NCBI GenBank assembly: GCA_900538475.1
Contig: UPYT01000001.1
Coordinates: 124,001-188,000, forward strand
From: an uncultured Clostridium sp.
GTDB taxonomy: Bacteria; Bacillota; Clostridia; Lachnospirales; Lachnospiraceae
Direction of reading: 5' to 3'
DNA: 64,000 nt
Part shown: positions 16,337-27,310 of the stretch, one piece after another
Layout of the letters: every line of letters begins with the position of its first letter
Position numbering within the stretch: the stretch's first letter is position 1
Notes under the pieces: generated by a model
Database searches by the model: none
The model's input: only the letters and a program-made list of their open reading frames with translations
Told to the model about the DNA's origin: nothing
Position numbers and translations under genes: made by a program

Positions 16337-16488
16337 GTAACTGTTCAGGACGGACATCTTCTTGTCCGGCAAAGCCGAACAAGAAGCATCGGAGATTCCT
16401 CCGATGTGAGAACTGGCTGGAAAATTCGCTTACAAGCAAGCTTGACACGAATTTTTCTGCCAGATCTCCCGCCGTCCTGAATTGTAAC
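16337..16488 (+). repeat. 152-bp cloverleaf-like MITE or structured RNA element
   Basis: Terminal arms GTAACTGTTCAGGACGG (16337-16353) and CCGTCCTGAATTGTAAC (16472-16488) are inverted copies with two mismatches and one G-T pair. Inside are three hairpins: CTTCTTGT/ACAAGAAG plus CGGC/GCCG (16358-16386), CATCGGAG/CTCCGATG (16387-16406), and CTGGC...GCCAG with GAAAATTCG/CGAATTTTTC (about 16414-16465). ATTGGTA occurs at both flanks (16333-16339 and 16493-16499), a possible target duplication. There are no coding features. A compact relative lies at 661-699. Confidence 0.65.
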
Positions 16489-16667
16489 GTCTATTGGTAT
16501 TATACAACAAAAACAGGAAAAAGGCGAATACCTCCCTGCCTATGGACTGTATGTGACCGGACTTATGGGGGAATTGTCCTGATATAAAAACGTACATAAA
16601 AACAAAAATCAGGGGAATACTAAAAAAGGCATGATGTCAAATCAGAAAAGCAGGAGATGAAAATAAT
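16489..16667 (+). other. Intergenic stretch upstream of tepA
   Basis: This AT-rich stretch between the cloverleaf element and tepA holds no gene I can support. CCTGAT (16577-16582) can pair with ATCAGG about 25 bases on, and GTATTATAC-like -10 sequences occur near 16497, but no promoter is convincing. Confidence 0.4.
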
Positions 16668-17420
16668 ATGAGAGATCAATGCAGGCAGAAAGAAAACAGG
16701 ATGGAAGAATACGACAAAACATTAGACAGTAACTCCAGGAGAGAAGAACAGGAAATCGAAGAAAAGGAGAATCAGAAGCTGGAGGACTACGGACAGATGA
16801 CGCTGGAGGGAAACCAGAGGAAGCGGAAAATCCACCTGCTGTCGATTATCGGTGAAGTGGAGGGGCATGAAAATCTTTCTGGGAATTCCAAGGCAACCAA
16901 GTATGATCATGTGCTTCCTCAACTGGCTCAGCTGGAGGATGATGATTCGGTAGAGGGGCTTTTAGTACTGTTAAATACCTCTGGCGGAGATGTGGATGCA
17001 GGTCTTGCCATTGCGGAAATGATAGCCTCCATGAGTATGCCGACGGTATCTCTGGTGCTGGGAGGCAGCCATTCTATCGGCGTTCCTCTTGCGGTTTCTA
17101 CGGATTATTCCTTTATTGTTCCGACAGGCACCATGATGGTGCATCCTGTGCGGATGAATGGAACCGTAATCGGCGCCTCTCAGACCTATGAGTATTTCGA
17201 TATGATTCAGGACCGGATTTTAAGCTTTATCAGTTCTCATTCCCGGATTGCCTATGATCAGGTAAAACGGCTGATGCTGAATACAGAGATGCTGACCCGG
17301 GATCTGGGAACGGTGCTGGTAGGAGAAGAAGCGGTTAAGCAGGGGCTGATTGACCAGGTAGGAGGGATTCGGGATGCCCTTGTAAGGCTGTATGAGATGA
17401 TTGACGGTCAGGCTGTCTGA
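16668..17420 (+). CDS. tepA: ClpP-family protease TepA (translocation-enhancing)
   Basis: 250 residues. A charged, probably disordered N-terminus (to about 60) precedes a ClpP/crotonase fold with [21 protein letters not shown], the serine of [14 protein letters not shown] and the histidine of [12 protein letters not shown]. This matches TepA, a cytosolic ClpP-like serine protease tied in Bacillus to protein secretion. An internal ATG at 16701 (MEEYDK) is a possible alternative start; 16668 has AGGAGATGAAAATAAT in front. TepA next to ftsK is a common clostridial arrangement. Confidence 0.87.
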   Translation: MRDQCRQKENRMEEYDKTLDSNSRREEQEIEEKENQKLEDYGQMTLEGNQRKRKIHLLSIIGEVEGHENLSGNSKATKYDHVLPQLAQLEDDDSVEGLLVLLNTSGGDVDAGLAIAEMIASMSMPTVSLVLGGSHSIGVPLAVSTDYSFIVPTGTMMVHPVRMNGTVIGASQTYEYFDMIQDRILSFISSHSRIAYDQVKRLMLNTEMLTRDLGTVLVGEEAVKQGLIDQVGGIRDALVRLYEMIDGQAV

Positions 17421-17433
17421 GAAGATGACGGGC

Positions 17434-17462
17434 TTGCAATTCCCTGATTTTTTTTGTATACT
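17434..17462 (+). promoter_or_regulatory. Promoter of ftsK
   Basis: TTGCAA (17434-17439), 17 bp, TATACT (17457-17462) with TG just upstream. It starts 14 bp after the tepA stop. Initiation near 17469 rules out upstream start codons and supports GTG at 17494. Confidence 0.85.
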
Positions 17463-17493
17463 ATCCTCAATGGGAAAGAGGAGGCATACATTT

Positions 17494-20391
17494 GTGGCAT
17501 CATCGAAGAATAAAACAACCAATTCGGTAAAAGGAAAGACAGCAGCAGGAAAGACATCGGGAAGAAAGCCCGGAAGACCGAGGAAAAATCCAGTGCCCGT
17601 ACAGGAGGAGCCGGCAGGCTTTCTTCGGGCGGAGGTTATGATTCTTCTGTCTTTTGCGGCCGCAGTGCTGCTTTTTTTAAGCAATTTTCACCTGTGCGGC
17701 GTGGCAGGTGACTTTTTGCGTGGAGTACAGCTTGGATTATTTGGAATGGCGGGATATATTGCTCCGCTTATTTTGTTTGTGGGAACCTGCTTTGCCATGT
17801 CGAACAGGGGAAACCGTGCGGCTGCCAGAAAGCTGGCGGCTGCAGTAACCGCTTTTTTTCTTCTCTGCGGCTTCGCTCAGCTTTTTTTCGGACAGGATCC
17901 GGAAGAGGGCAAATCCATACTGGCTTATTACACCATGTCTGCCCGCAGCGGCTTTGGAGGCGGTCTGGCAGGCGGTCTGCTTTGCGCAGTTCTGAAGGGA
18001 ATTTTAGGAACCATCGGCGCGTTTCTTGTTATGGCTGTCTTGATAATTATCTGCGCTGTGATTATTACAGAGCGTTCTTTTGTAAAGGCGGTCAAAAAGC
18101 ACAGCGATGCAGCTTATCAGTACGCAAAGGAAGATATGGATCGGAGGCGGGAGCTTCATGCGGAGCGCCAGGAGGAGAGGCGCAGACGCAGGGAGGAGCA
18201 GGTTTCAGGCGTAAATTTAAGCTCAACGGATCTGTCTGCTTATGCCAGCGGGGATGAGGACTTTGAGGATGAGCTTCTGAGCCGGCCGGAGCCGGATTTC
18301 CGGGAGGATTCCACAGCTGGTGCTGATGACAGCATCCGCAGAGATCCTGCTCTGGCAGAAGGCCCGGATGAACAGTCGGATTTTGGTGCTTTCCATACAG
18401 AAAAGCCGGAAGTGGTTCCCTCGGGAGCAGACGTATTTACAGGCAGCATTTCTCTTCCGCCGGAATATCAGGATGAGGATGATACGGTTCCCTTTGATGT
18501 GGATGGGGAAATGCCGGAGCTTTCGGCACAGAGTCTTGCAGCAGACGGCATTCGTCGGTTTGAGGAGGCAGGGAATGTATTTTCTGACAGCTCAACAGGA
18601 CAGGCAAAGGGGCTGGATCTGTTCCAGCCGGAAGAGATTTATATGCCGGAGACAAGAGAAACATCTTCGGAATCAGCTACATATGATCCGAAAGCACCTC
18701 TGGAGGAACAGGATCCGGGACAGGTGGTGAAAACCCTGTCCGGCAGTGAATTTGTAATTCCTGAGGAGGAAAAAAGGGTTGTAACTGCCGGCGGCAAGGT
18801 GATTGAGACAGAGACAGAGGCTCTGCAGAAAAAACTGGAGTCCAGACGTCAGGAGGCAAAGGCAGCTGTGGAGGCCGGAGAGGCTTCGGTTCAGCAGCAG
18901 ATCCAGGCGAAGGAGGAAAAGCCCAAAAAGGAATATGTATTTCCGCCGGTCAGCCTGCTGAAGCGGGCGGCCCGCCCGACTGGAGGCCATTCCCAGCAGG
19001 AGTACAGAGAAACGGCGGTTAAGCTTCAGCAGACTCTGAGAGATTTTGGAGTAGGCGTGACTGTGACAAATATCAGCTGTGGTCCCTCTGTGACTCGGTA
19101 TGAGCTGCACCCGGAGCAAGGGGTTAAGGTCAGCAAGATCGTAGGTCTGGCAGATGACATTAAGCTGAGTCTGGCAGCAGCGGATATCCGGATTGAGGCC
19201 CCGATTCCCGGAAAGTCGGCGGTAGGAATTGAAGTGCCCAACAAGGAGAATAATACTGTTTATTTAAGAGAACTGCTGGAATCGGACAATTTTAAAAATC
19301 ATGGTTCCCGTCTGGCGTTTGCTGTAGGAAAGGATATCGGCGGCCAGGTGGTGGTAACGGATATTGCGAAAATGCCCCACCTGCTGATTGCAGGCGCGAC
19401 GGGATCTGGTAAATCCGTATGCATCAACACACTGATTATGAGTATCATATACAAGTCCAGTCCAGAGGATGTAAAGCTGATTATGGTGGATCCTAAGGTG
19501 GTGGAGCTGAGTGTGTATAATGGTATCCCACATCTGCTGATTCCCGTAGTGACCGATCCGAAAAAGGCCTCTGGTGCATTAAACTGGGCAGTGGCAGAGA
19601 TGACGGATCGATACAAAAAATTCGCTGAGTACAATGTCCGGGATTTGAAGGGCTATAATGCAAAGGTAGAGGGAATTCAGAATATTGAGGATGAGAAAAA
19701 GCCGAAAAAGCTGCCTCAGATTGTGATTATTGTAGACGAGCTGGCAGATTTGATGATGGTGGCTCCCGGTGAGGTAGAAGAAGCCATCTGCCGTCTAGCA
19801 CAGCTTGCCCGTGCAGCAGGCATCCATCTGGTTATTGCGACTCAGCGTCCGTCGGTGAATGTTATTACTGGTCTGATTAAGGCCAATGTGCCTTCCCGTA
19901 TTGCCTTTTCCGTATCCTCCGGTGTGGATTCCCGGACAATTATTGATATGAACGGAGCAGAAAAGCTGCTTGGTAAGGGCGATATGCTGTTTTATCCAGC
20001 AGGATTCCCCAAGCCGCAGCGAGTGCAGGGTGCCTTTGTTTCGGATCAGGAGGTTCAGAAGGTGGTTGATTTCCTGACAGAGCAGGGAATGACCGCGGAT
20101 TATAATCCTGAGGTAGAGCAGCAGATGAATGCGGCGCCTGCGGCAGCGGCAGCAGGTGGAACAAATGGCAGGGACGAATATTTTGAGCAGGCAGGAGCCT
20201 TTATTATTGAAAAGGAAAAAGCGTCAATCGGTATGCTGCAGCGTATGTTTAAGATAGGTTTTAACCGGGCAGCCAGAATTATGGATCAGCTTGCAGAGGC
20301 AGGCGTGGTAGGCGAGGAGGAAGGAACCAAGCCGAGAAAGGTTCTGATGACGATGGAAGAGTTCCGGCAGATGACGGGACAGAGAGAGTAA
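17494..20391 (+). CDS. ftsK: DNA translocase FtsK/SpoIIIE
   Basis: 965 residues from GTG, chosen because AGGAGG (17479-17484) lies 9 bp upstream and the promoter excludes earlier starts. The N-terminus is basic (KPGRPRKNP), then about four membrane helices (residues 49-200), and an acidic linker to about 480. The motor has the alpha/beta domains, Walker A ATGSGKS near residue 634, Walker [11 protein letters not shown], and a C-terminal winged-helix gamma domain (about 895-965, [21 protein letters not shown]) that reads KOPS/SRS-like DNA signals. It pumps chromosome DNA through the division or sporulation septum. The 122 bp to fhs contain no clear terminator. Confidence 0.95.
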   Translation: MASSKNKTTNSVKGKTAAGKTSGRKPGRPRKNPVPVQEEPAGFLRAEVMILLSFAAAVLLFLSNFHLCGVAGDFLRGVQLGLFGMAGYIAPLILFVGTCFAMSNRGNRAAARKLAAAVTAFFLLCGFAQLFFGQDPEEGKSILAYYTMSARSGFGGGLAGGLLCAVLKGILGTIGAFLVMAVLIIICAVIITERSFVKAVKKHSDAAYQYAKEDMDRRRELHAERQEERRRRREEQVSGVNLSSTDLSAYASGDEDFEDELLSRPEPDFREDSTAGADDSIRRDPALAEGPDEQSDFGAFHTEKPEVVPSGADVFTGSISLPPEYQDEDDTVPFDVDGEMPELSAQSLAADGIRRFEEAGNVFSDSSTGQAKGLDLFQPEEIYMPETRETSSESATYDPKAPLEEQDPGQVVKTLSGSEFVIPEEEKRVVTAGGKVIETETEALQKKLESRRQEAKAAVEAGEASVQQQIQAKEEKPKKEYVFPPVSLLKRAARPTGGHSQQEYRETAVKLQQTLRDFGVGVTVTNISCGPSVTRYELHPEQGVKVSKIVGLADDIKLSLAAADIRIEAPIPGKSAVGIEVPNKENNTVYLRELLESDNFKNHGSRLAFAVGKDIGGQVVVTDIAKMPHLLIAGATGSGKSVCINTLIMSIIYKSSPEDVKLIMVDPKVVELSVYNGIPHLLIPVVTDPKKASGALNWAVAEMTDRYKKFAEYNVRDLKGYNAKVEGIQNIEDEKKPKKLPQIVIIVDELADLMMVAPGEVEEAICRLAQLARAAGIHLVIATQRPSVNVITGLIKANVPSRIAFSVSSGVDSRTIIDMNGAEKLLGKGDMLFYPAGFPKPQRVQGAFVSDQEVQKVVDFLTEQGMTADYNPEVEQQMNAAPAAAAAGGTNGRDEYFEQAGAFIIEKEKASIGMLQRMFKIGFNRAARIMDQLAEAGVVGEEEGTKPRKVLMTMEEFRQMTGQRE

Positions 20392-20513
20392 TATCACAGA
20401 GAAACCATCAGAGCAGAAAGACCGGGAAAAAGGCGCCGGTGGAAACCGCCGGAATACAATCAGGTTAGCAACAGGAAACACCCATAAATACGAAAGCACA
20501 GGAGGATGGAGAA

Positions 20514-22184
20514 ATGAAAACAGACATTGAAATTGCTCAGGAGGCAGAGATGCTCCACATTCGCGAGGTTGCACAGCGGTATGGAATTACAGAAGAGGAG
20601 CTGGAGCTGTACGGAAAGTATAAGGCCAAGCTGACAGATGAACTGTGGGAGCAGGTTAAGGACCGCAAGGATGGAAAGCTGGTTTTAGTAACTGCGATTA
20701 ACCCGACTCCGGCCGGAGAGGGAAAGACAACCACCAGCATTGGTCTGGCAGATGCTTTAAACCGCAAGGGAACAAAAACCATGCTGGCTCTGCGGGAGCC
20801 GTCTTTAGGACCGTGTTTTGGCATTAAGGGAGGAGCTGCAGGAGGCGGTTATGCCCAGGTAGTGCCTATGGAGGATTTGAACCTGCATTTTACAGGAGAT
20901 TTTCATGCAATTACTTCTGCAAATAACCTACTGGCGGCTCTGCTTGACAACCACATTCAGCAGGGAAATGCACTTCAGATCGATCCCCGGCAGATTCTGT
21001 GGAAGCGCTGTATGGATATGAATGATCGTGTCCTGAGAAATATCGTAGTAGGTCTTGGCGCAAAGGCAGACGGAGTAGTGAGAGAGGATCATTTTGTTAT
21101 TACAGTAGCATCTGAGATTATGGCGATTCTCTGTCTGGCATCCGATATGGAGGATTTAAAGACCCGTCTGGGAAGAATCATTGTTGCATATAATTATGCA
21201 GGCGAGCCGGTTACTGCAGAGCAGCTTCATGCAGTAGGCGCTATGGCAGCACTGTTAAAGGATGCGATTAAGCCGAACCTGATTCAGACTCTGGAACATA
21301 ACGGAGCCCTGGTTCATGGAGGACCCTTTGCAAACATTGCTCATGGCTGTAACAGTGTGCGTGCTACAAAGACAGCCTTAAAGCTGGCTGATGTAGTAGT
21401 GACAGAGGCTGGTTTCGGAGCAGATCTGGGCGCGGAAAAGTTTCTTGATATCAAGTGCCGGATGGCAGGCTTAAAGCCGGATGCAGTCGTTCTGGTGGCA
21501 ACAGTGCGTGCGCTGAAATATAACGGCGGTGTTCCTAAGACAGAGTTGTCTCAGGAAAATCTGGAGGCATTAAAGAAAGGGATTGTGAATCTGGAGAAGC
21601 ATATTGAGAATATCCAGAAATACGGAGTTCCGGTAGTGGTTACTCTGAATTCCTTTATTACAGATACAGAAGCAGAATATGCGCTGATCCGCGATTTCTG
21701 CGAGTCCAGAGGCTGTGAGTTTGCACTGTCCGAGGTATGGGCCAAGGGCGGCGAGGGCGGCGAGGCTCTGGCAGAAAAGGTTCTGGAAACTCTGAGTCAT
21801 AAGGAAAGCCATTATCATCCTTTGTACCCGGATGAGATGAGCCTGAAGGATAAGGTATTTACCATTGCATCAGAGATTTATGGGGCAGACGGCGTTTCCT
21901 ATACTCCGGCAGCAGAGCGGGCTCTGGCCAGAATTGAGCAGATGGGCTTTGGTTCTATGCCGGTATGTATGGCAAAAACCCAGTACTCCCTGTCTGATGA
22001 CCAGAATAAGCTGGGACGACCCACCGGTTTTACGATCAATGTCCGGGATGTCTACGTTTCTGCAGGCGCAGGCTTTGTGGTTGTGCTGACCGGCGCGATT
22101 ATGACAATGCCGGGTCTTCCAAAAAAACCGGCAGCAGACGGAATTGATGTAAATGAGGACGGAAAAATCACAGGATTATTCTAA
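20514..22184 (+). CDS. fhs: Formate--tetrahydrofolate ligase
   Basis: 556 residues, the full family length. It makes 10-formyl-THF from formate, ATP and THF, feeding purine and formyl-Met synthesis and, in acetogens, the Wood-Ljungdahl methyl branch. The P-loop-like motif [18 protein letters not shown] is at about residue 63-80, with [18 protein letters not shown] and [18 protein letters not shown] at the end as usual. AGGAGG precedes the ATG by 9 bp. None of the other Wood-Ljungdahl genes is in the window, so acetogenesis cannot be inferred. Confidence 0.97.
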   Translation: MKTDIEIAQEAEMLHIREVAQRYGITEEELELYGKYKAKLTDELWEQVKDRKDGKLVLVTAINPTPAGEGKTTTSIGLADALNRKGTKTMLALREPSLGPCFGIKGGAAGGGYAQVVPMEDLNLHFTGDFHAITSANNLLAALLDNHIQQGNALQIDPRQILWKRCMDMNDRVLRNIVVGLGAKADGVVREDHFVITVASEIMAILCLASDMEDLKTRLGRIIVAYNYAGEPVTAEQLHAVGAMAALLKDAIKPNLIQTLEHNGALVHGGPFANIAHGCNSVRATKTALKLADVVVTEAGFGADLGAEKFLDIKCRMAGLKPDAVVLVATVRALKYNGGVPKTELSQENLEALKKGIVNLEKHIENIQKYGVPVVVTLNSFITDTEAEYALIRDFCESRGCEFALSEVWAKGGEGGEALAEKVLETLSHKESHYHPLYPDEMSLKDKVFTIASEIYGADGVSYTPAAERALARIEQMGFGSMPVCMAKTQYSLSDDQNKLGRPTGFTINVRDVYVSAGAGFVVVLTGAIMTMPGLPKKPAADGIDVNEDGKITGLF

Positions 22185-22263
22185 AGATGATTCCAAAGAA
22201 AGCAGAAGCAATGCCATGGGCAGAAAGGAGCAGGCAGCTTGAAAGAAGCTGTCGGAAAATCAG

Positions 22264-23802
22264 ATGAAAATTCGGGAATGGCTTGGAGAGATTTCCTATA
22301 CGCTGCAGCAGGGAAGCCTGGATGCAGAGGTGTCTGAGGTAGTATATGATTCAAGAAAGGCCGGACCGGGAGCAGTGTTTATCTGCATGAAGGGAACCAG
22401 AAGGGATTCCCATGACTTTATTCCCCAGGTGACAGAGGCTGGAGTCCGGGTGCTTGTAACAGAGCATCCGGTAGAGGTATCTTCCAAGGTGACAGTGATT
22501 GTGGTGGGAAATGGAAGGGAAGCCCTGGCCAGACTGTCGGCAGCGCGGTTTGGAAACCCTTCTCGGAAGCTTTTGATGATTGGGGTTACAGGAACAAAGG
22601 GAAAGACCACAACCACCCATATGGTAAAAACCATTTTGGAGGCGGCGGGGAAGAAAACGGGGATGATTGGAACCAATGGCGTGATGATTGGAACGGATCA
22701 TTATCCCACAGTAAACACAACGCCGGAGTCTTATGATCTCCACCGGTATTTTGCACAGATGACAGAGGCCGGATGTGAGTGCTGCGTCATGGAGGTATCC
22801 TCCCAGGCAATGAAGATGCACCGGGTGACGGGGATTGTGTTTGACTGTGCAGTCTTTACCAATATTTCTCCAGATCATATCGGACCAGATGAGCACGCAG
22901 ATTTTGCGGAGTATCTTTTCTATAAAAAGCAGCTGTTTACCCAGAGCCGGAGAGCATTTGTCAATCTGGATGACGAACACTTCCAGGAGATTATAAAGGA
23001 CATTCCCTGCCCATGGACTGGTTTTGGTCTTATGGAAAATCAGAAGGATTGTCCGCGTGCAGAGGATAGCTCAGAGAAAAACCATACAGGCAGTGATTAT
23101 CTGGCTGAGCACATTGAGTATGTATCAGAGCCGGATTTTGTAGGAACTGGATTTGACATCCGGGGAGAGCATGAGATCCCGGTACGGGTCAGCATCCCTG
23201 GAAAATTCAATGTCTACAATGCGCTGGCAGCTGCAGCAGTTACCCTTTGGTGCGGAGTGCCAAAAGAGCGTCTTCAGCATGCCATGGAGCATTTGAAAAT
23301 CAATGGACGCATGGAGATTGTACATACTTCCCAGCGGTGCTGCGTGATTGTGGATTATGCACACAATGCAGTCAGCATGGAAAGCCTTCTGTCCACTTTG
23401 CGGGACTATCATCCCAGACGTCTGGTGGTTGTGTTTGGCTGCGGCGGAAACCGTTCCAAGGATCGCCGGTATTCTATGGGAGAGATTGGCGGAAGAATGG
23501 CAGATCTTTCTATTATTACAGCAGATAATTCCCGGTTTGAGAAGGTAGAGGATATTATTGCAGATATCCGGGGAAGCATTGAGAAAACCGGAGGAAAATT
23601 TGTAGAAATTCCGGATCGGAGAGAGGCCATTGCCTACAGCATTACCCATGCAGAGCCAGGGGATATGATTGCTGTGATCGGCAAGGGACATGAGGATTAT
23701 CAGGAAATTGAAGGTGTCCGTTATCCATTTTTGGATCGGGCTGTGGTTGAGGAGGTTATTGCCGGACTTGAGCAGAAGGATGCCGGACAGGAGAATAAAT
23801 AA
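22264..23802 (+). CDS. murE: UDP-MurNAc-tripeptide synthetase
   Basis: 512 residues, three Mur-ligase domains. The ATP loop is GVTGTKGKTTTTHM near residue 110; the central domain holds the carbamylated-lysine region (YKKQLFT), and the C-domain has IVDYAHNAVSMES. It adds the third stem residue to UDP-MurNAc-L-Ala-D-Glu. The specificity motif usually DNPR in diaminopimelate enzymes reads DNSRFE, keeping the Arg but not the Pro, so DAP is favoured but not certain. The start has a poor ribosome site. It is followed after 21 bp by murF, an evident operon. Confidence 0.93.
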   Translation: MKIREWLGEISYTLQQGSLDAEVSEVVYDSRKAGPGAVFICMKGTRRDSHDFIPQVTEAGVRVLVTEHPVEVSSKVTVIVVGNGREALARLSAARFGNPSRKLLMIGVTGTKGKTTTTHMVKTILEAAGKKTGMIGTNGVMIGTDHYPTVNTTPESYDLHRYFAQMTEAGCECCVMEVSSQAMKMHRVTGIVFDCAVFTNISPDHIGPDEHADFAEYLFYKKQLFTQSRRAFVNLDDEHFQEIIKDIPCPWTGFGLMENQKDCPRAEDSSEKNHTGSDYLAEHIEYVSEPDFVGTGFDIRGEHEIPVRVSIPGKFNVYNALAAAAVTLWCGVPKERLQHAMEHLKINGRMEIVHTSQRCCVIVDYAHNAVSMESLLSTLRDYHPRRLVVVFGCGGNRSKDRRYSMGEIGGRMADLSIITADNSRFEKVEDIIADIRGSIEKTGGKFVEIPDRREAIAYSITHAEPGDMIAVIGKGHEDYQEIEGVRYPFLDRAVVEEVIAGLEQKDAGQENK

Positions 23803-23823
23803 AAAAGAAAAGAGATACCAGAT

Positions 23824-25215
23824 ATGGAATGTATGACGGTAAATGATATTGTAAAGGCAACCGGCGGGAGATTGCTGTGTGGGGACGGGGAAATGGAATT
23901 AAAGCATATCAGTATTGATTCCCGAACCATGAAGGGGCAGGATCTGTTTGTTCCGATTATTGGAGAAAAGGTAGATGCCCACCGGTTTATTTCCCAGGCG
24001 TTTGAGGCAGGGGCGGCAGCTGTTTTGACCAGCGAGCACAACGAGATGGAGGATACGCATCCGTGGATTCGCGTAGAGGACACAAAGAAGGCTCTCCAGG
24101 CAGTGGGAAAGTATTACAGAAGCAGACTGAGCCTTCCCCTTGTGGGAATTACCGGAAGCGTAGGAAAAACTACAACCAGGGAAATGGTGGCCGCGGCTCT
24201 TTCCGGAAAATACCGGGTATATAAAACGCCGGGAAATTCCAACAGCCAGGTTGGCCTGCCAATTACTCTGTCAGAGATTGCTTCTGCAGATGAAATCGGC
24301 GTGATAGAACTGGGAATGAGTATGCCGGGAGAACTGACAGTCATTGCCCGGATTGCACAGGTAGATATGGCGGTGATTACCAATGTGGGAATTACGCATA
24401 TTGAGCAGCTGGGAAGTCAGGAAAACATTTACCGGGAGAAGCTGACAATTCAGGATGGTCTGAAGGAGGGCGGCGTTCTGTTCCTGAACGGGGATGATCC
24501 GTTGCTGAGGGAAACCAGGGCAAAGGAGGGCTGCCGGACGGTATATTACGGAACCGGAGAAAACAGCAGCTACCGGGCAGAAAATATCCGGATTGTCAAT
24601 GGATATCCGGTATTTACTGCTGTGTGCAAAGACAGACAGGTGACAGTGGCGCTGAAGGTGATGGGACGCCATAATGTGCTGAACGCTATGGTGGCGCTGG
24701 CTGTGGCGGATGAAAATGGTGTGCCTCTGGACGCGGCTGTCCGGGCTCTGGAGCAGTTTACCGGATTCCAGAACCGCCAGCAGATCTACGAAAAGGACGG
24801 GATTACGGTGATTGATGATACTTACAATGCCAGCCCTGTTTCCATGATCGCCGGGCTGGAGGTTCTTCATTCCATGGAAAAAGCAGGACGTCGGATTGCA
24901 GTTCTGGCAGATATGAAGGAGCTGGGGCCGGAGGCGCCGAAATTCCATCGTCAGATTGGTGAGTGGCTGGCAGAGCATCCGGTGGATCTTTTATTTACGC
25001 TGGGAGACCTGGCAGCAGAGATTGCTGAAGGTGCGCAGGAAAACGGCGGCAGAGGCAGCAGAGAGTTTTATCATTTTTCCGGAGAAGACAGAGACGGTCT
25101 TTATCAGGCTCTTTCTGCTCATCTGAAACCGGGAGACTGTGTTTTGCTGAAGGGATCTAACAGCATGAAGCTGGGGCAGGTTGCTGCAAGGCTTTTGGAA
25201 AAACAAGAAAAGTAA
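23824..25215 (+). CDS. murF: UDP-MurNAc-tripeptide--D-Ala-D-Ala ligase
   Basis: 463 residues. The N-terminal MurF domain (DSRTMKGQDLFVPI) is followed by the ATP loop GITGSVGKTTTREM near residue 110. The central domain has GTPGNSNSQVGLP-like sequence (KTPGNSNSQVGLPITL), and the C-domain has VIDDTYNASPVSM. It adds D-Ala-D-Ala to finish the cytoplasmic Park nucleotide. Located directly after murE and 21 bp before priA, it may be part of one transcript with both. Confidence 0.95.
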   Translation: MECMTVNDIVKATGGRLLCGDGEMELKHISIDSRTMKGQDLFVPIIGEKVDAHRFISQAFEAGAAAVLTSEHNEMEDTHPWIRVEDTKKALQAVGKYYRSRLSLPLVGITGSVGKTTTREMVAAALSGKYRVYKTPGNSNSQVGLPITLSEIASADEIGVIELGMSMPGELTVIARIAQVDMAVITNVGITHIEQLGSQENIYREKLTIQDGLKEGGVLFLNGDDPLLRETRAKEGCRTVYYGTGENSSYRAENIRIVNGYPVFTAVCKDRQVTVALKVMGRHNVLNAMVALAVADENGVPLDAAVRALEQFTGFQNRQQIYEKDGITVIDDTYNASPVSMIAGLEVLHSMEKAGRRIAVLADMKELGPEAPKFHRQIGEWLAEHPVDLLFTLGDLAAEIAEGAQENGGRGSREFYHFSGEDRDGLYQALSAHLKPGDCVLLKGSNSMKLGQVAARLLEKQEK

Positions 25216-25236
25216 CAGACAGGTGCAGGTGAGTGT

Positions 25237-27246
25237 ATGGCAGAACAGTATGCCAGTATTATTATAGATATTTCCCATGAAAACGTAGACCGCGTGTTCC
25301 AATACCGGATTCCCCCTCAGCTTCTGGGGGAAATTCAGGTGGGAATGCAGGTCTGCGTTCCTTTTGGTTCTGGGAACAGAACCAGAACGGGGTATGTGGT
25401 AGATATTTCAGAAAAAGCGGAATATGATGTGACAAAGATGAAGTCCATAGCCGGGATTGTTGCAGGAAGTGTAACCGCAGATTCCAGAATCATCAGTCTG
25501 GCCTGGTGGATGAAGGAGCGGTATGGCTCTACTATGAACCAGGCTTTAAAAACAGTGCTTCCTGTAAAGCGAAAGGTAAAAGCCAGAAACCGGCAGGTAG
25601 TCCGCTCCATGGTTGATGTACAAATCAAGGAGGCCGAAATTCTTCTTAATGGAGAGCAGCGGCAGATTGCAGAGGATTTCTGCAGCCGCTATGACAGAGG
25701 GGACAGAGCTCCTTCCCTGATTTATGGCATTACTGGAAGCGGGAAAACAGAGGTTTACATGGAAATGATTTCCCATGTGCTGAAGCAGGGACGGCAGGTC
25801 ATTGTTCTGATTCCGGAAATTTCTCTGACCTATCAGACGGTTATGCGGTTTTACCGGCGTTTTGGATCCTGTATCAGTGTCATGCATTCCCGCCTTTCCG
25901 CAGGCGAACGGTGGGATCAGTATGAGCGGGCCAGACAGGGGGAAACTCAGGTTATGATAGGAGCCCGATCGGCCTTGTTTACGGATTTTCCTGATCTGGG
26001 CCTGATTATTATGGACGAGGAGCATGAGGGGGCTTATAAAAGCGAGTCCACTCCCCGCTACCATGCAAGAGAGGTGGCAGAGAAGCTGGCCGGGATGCGG
26101 GATGCCGCCTTTGTTATGGGTTCTGCCACGCCTTCTCTGGAGGCCTATACCCGGGCGAGAGAGGGGATTTATCGGTTGTATACCTTAAAGAACCGGGCAG
26201 GAGAGGGAAGTGTGCTGGCAGCTGCAGAGGTAGTGGATTTGAGAAAAGAAATGGAGGCAGGGAACAAATCCATTTTCAGCCGCCGCCTTCAGGAGCTGAT
26301 AAGAGATCGCCTGGAAAAGAAAGAACAGGTGATGCTGTTTATGAACCGAAGAGGATATTCCTCCTTTGTTTCCTGCCGTTCCTGCGGGGAGGCTGTCAAA
26401 TGTCCTCACTGTGACGTAACCCTGACTTTGCACAACAAAACCCGTCTTGTCTGTCATTACTGCGGATATACGGTTCCTCTGCCGAAAAAGTGTCCTTCCT
26501 GCGGTTCCCCTTATCTGGCAGGCTTTGGAACAGGAACCCAGAAAATTGAGGAGCTGACGAAAGCCATGTTTCCTCAGGCAAGAGTTCTCCGGATGGATCT
26601 GGATACCACATCGAAAAAGGGCGGTCATCAGGAAATCCTGTCCGCTTTTGCAAAGGGAGAGGCAGATATTCTCATTGGAACCCAGATGATTGTAAAGGGT
26701 CATGATTTTCCGGGAGTGACTCTGGTTGGAATTCTGGCGGCAGATGCTTCCCTTTACGCGCCGGATTACAGGAGCGGAGAGCGGACATTCCAGCTTCTGG
26801 TTCAGGCGGCTGGCCGGGCGGGGAGGGGAAAAAAGCCTGGAACAGCAGTGATTCAGACCTACACGCCGGAGCATTATGTGGTAAAGGCATCTGCTGTTCA
26901 GGATTATCTGGAGTTTTACCGTCAGGAAATGGGATATCGGAAATTGATGAAATATCCGCCTGCCGCTCATATGCTGAGCATTCAGATCGGCGGAAAAGAG
27001 GAGGAGCTGACAGCCCATATGACGGAAGCTGTGGCAGAAGCAGTTGGGCGGAGATTCGGGCAGCAGGCGGAGCTTATCGGGCCTGTTTTTGCCCCAGTAT
27101 ATAAAGTTAATGATATTTACAGAAAAATTTTATATATCAAACAGGAAAATTATGATATACTAATAAGAATTCAGAAGTATGTCCAAAATCGGTGGGATGA
27201 AACGGAGATCTGCCGCAAGCTGACGATTCAGTACGATTTTTCGTAA
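25237..27246 (+). CDS. priA: Primosomal protein N' (replication restart helicase)
   Basis: 669 residues. The N-terminal 3'-DNA-binding domain is followed by a superfamily-2 helicase with Walker A GITGSGKTEVYM (near residue 163), DEEH box IIMDEEHEGAYK, and GSATPSLEA. The zinc region carries eight cysteines (about 379-428, CRSCGEAVKCPHC and CHYCGYTVPLPKKCPSC). It reloads the replisome at stalled forks. It is somewhat shorter than the Escherichia coli protein, as is common in Clostridia. It heads the priA-def-fmt block. Confidence 0.96.
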   Translation: MAEQYASIIIDISHENVDRVFQYRIPPQLLGEIQVGMQVCVPFGSGNRTRTGYVVDISEKAEYDVTKMKSIAGIVAGSVTADSRIISLAWWMKERYGSTMNQALKTVLPVKRKVKARNRQVVRSMVDVQIKEAEILLNGEQRQIAEDFCSRYDRGDRAPSLIYGITGSGKTEVYMEMISHVLKQGRQVIVLIPEISLTYQTVMRFYRRFGSCISVMHSRLSAGERWDQYERARQGETQVMIGARSALFTDFPDLGLIIMDEEHEGAYKSESTPRYHAREVAEKLAGMRDAAFVMGSATPSLEAYTRAREGIYRLYTLKNRAGEGSVLAAAEVVDLRKEMEAGNKSIFSRRLQELIRDRLEKKEQVMLFMNRRGYSSFVSCRSCGEAVKCPHCDVTLTLHNKTRLVCHYCGYTVPLPKKCPSCGSPYLAGFGTGTQKIEELTKAMFPQARVLRMDLDTTSKKGGHQEILSAFAKGEADILIGTQMIVKGHDFPGVTLVGILAADASLYAPDYRSGERTFQLLVQAAGRAGRGKKPGTAVIQTYTPEHYVVKASAVQDYLEFYRQEMGYRKLMKYPPAAHMLSIQIGGKEEELTAHMTEAVAEAVGRRFGQQAELIGPVFAPVYKVNDIYRKILYIKQENYDILIRIQKYVQNRWDETEICRKLTIQYDFS

Positions 27247-27310
27247 GGAGGAAAGGCAGGGAGCTGGCGTTTTGGCCCGGGACAGGAAAGAAAGGAATTG
27301 GGAGAAGCAG

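Noticed and set aside
16327..16587. 86-codon plus-strand frame over the cloverleaf element
   Set aside because: The palindromic repeat explains the sequence; no ribosome site, and the frame crosses the element boundary.
20392..20513. Riboswitch before fhs
   Set aside because: Only a short GC-rich imperfect repeat is visible; no match to a class I know and no promoter between ftsK and fhs.
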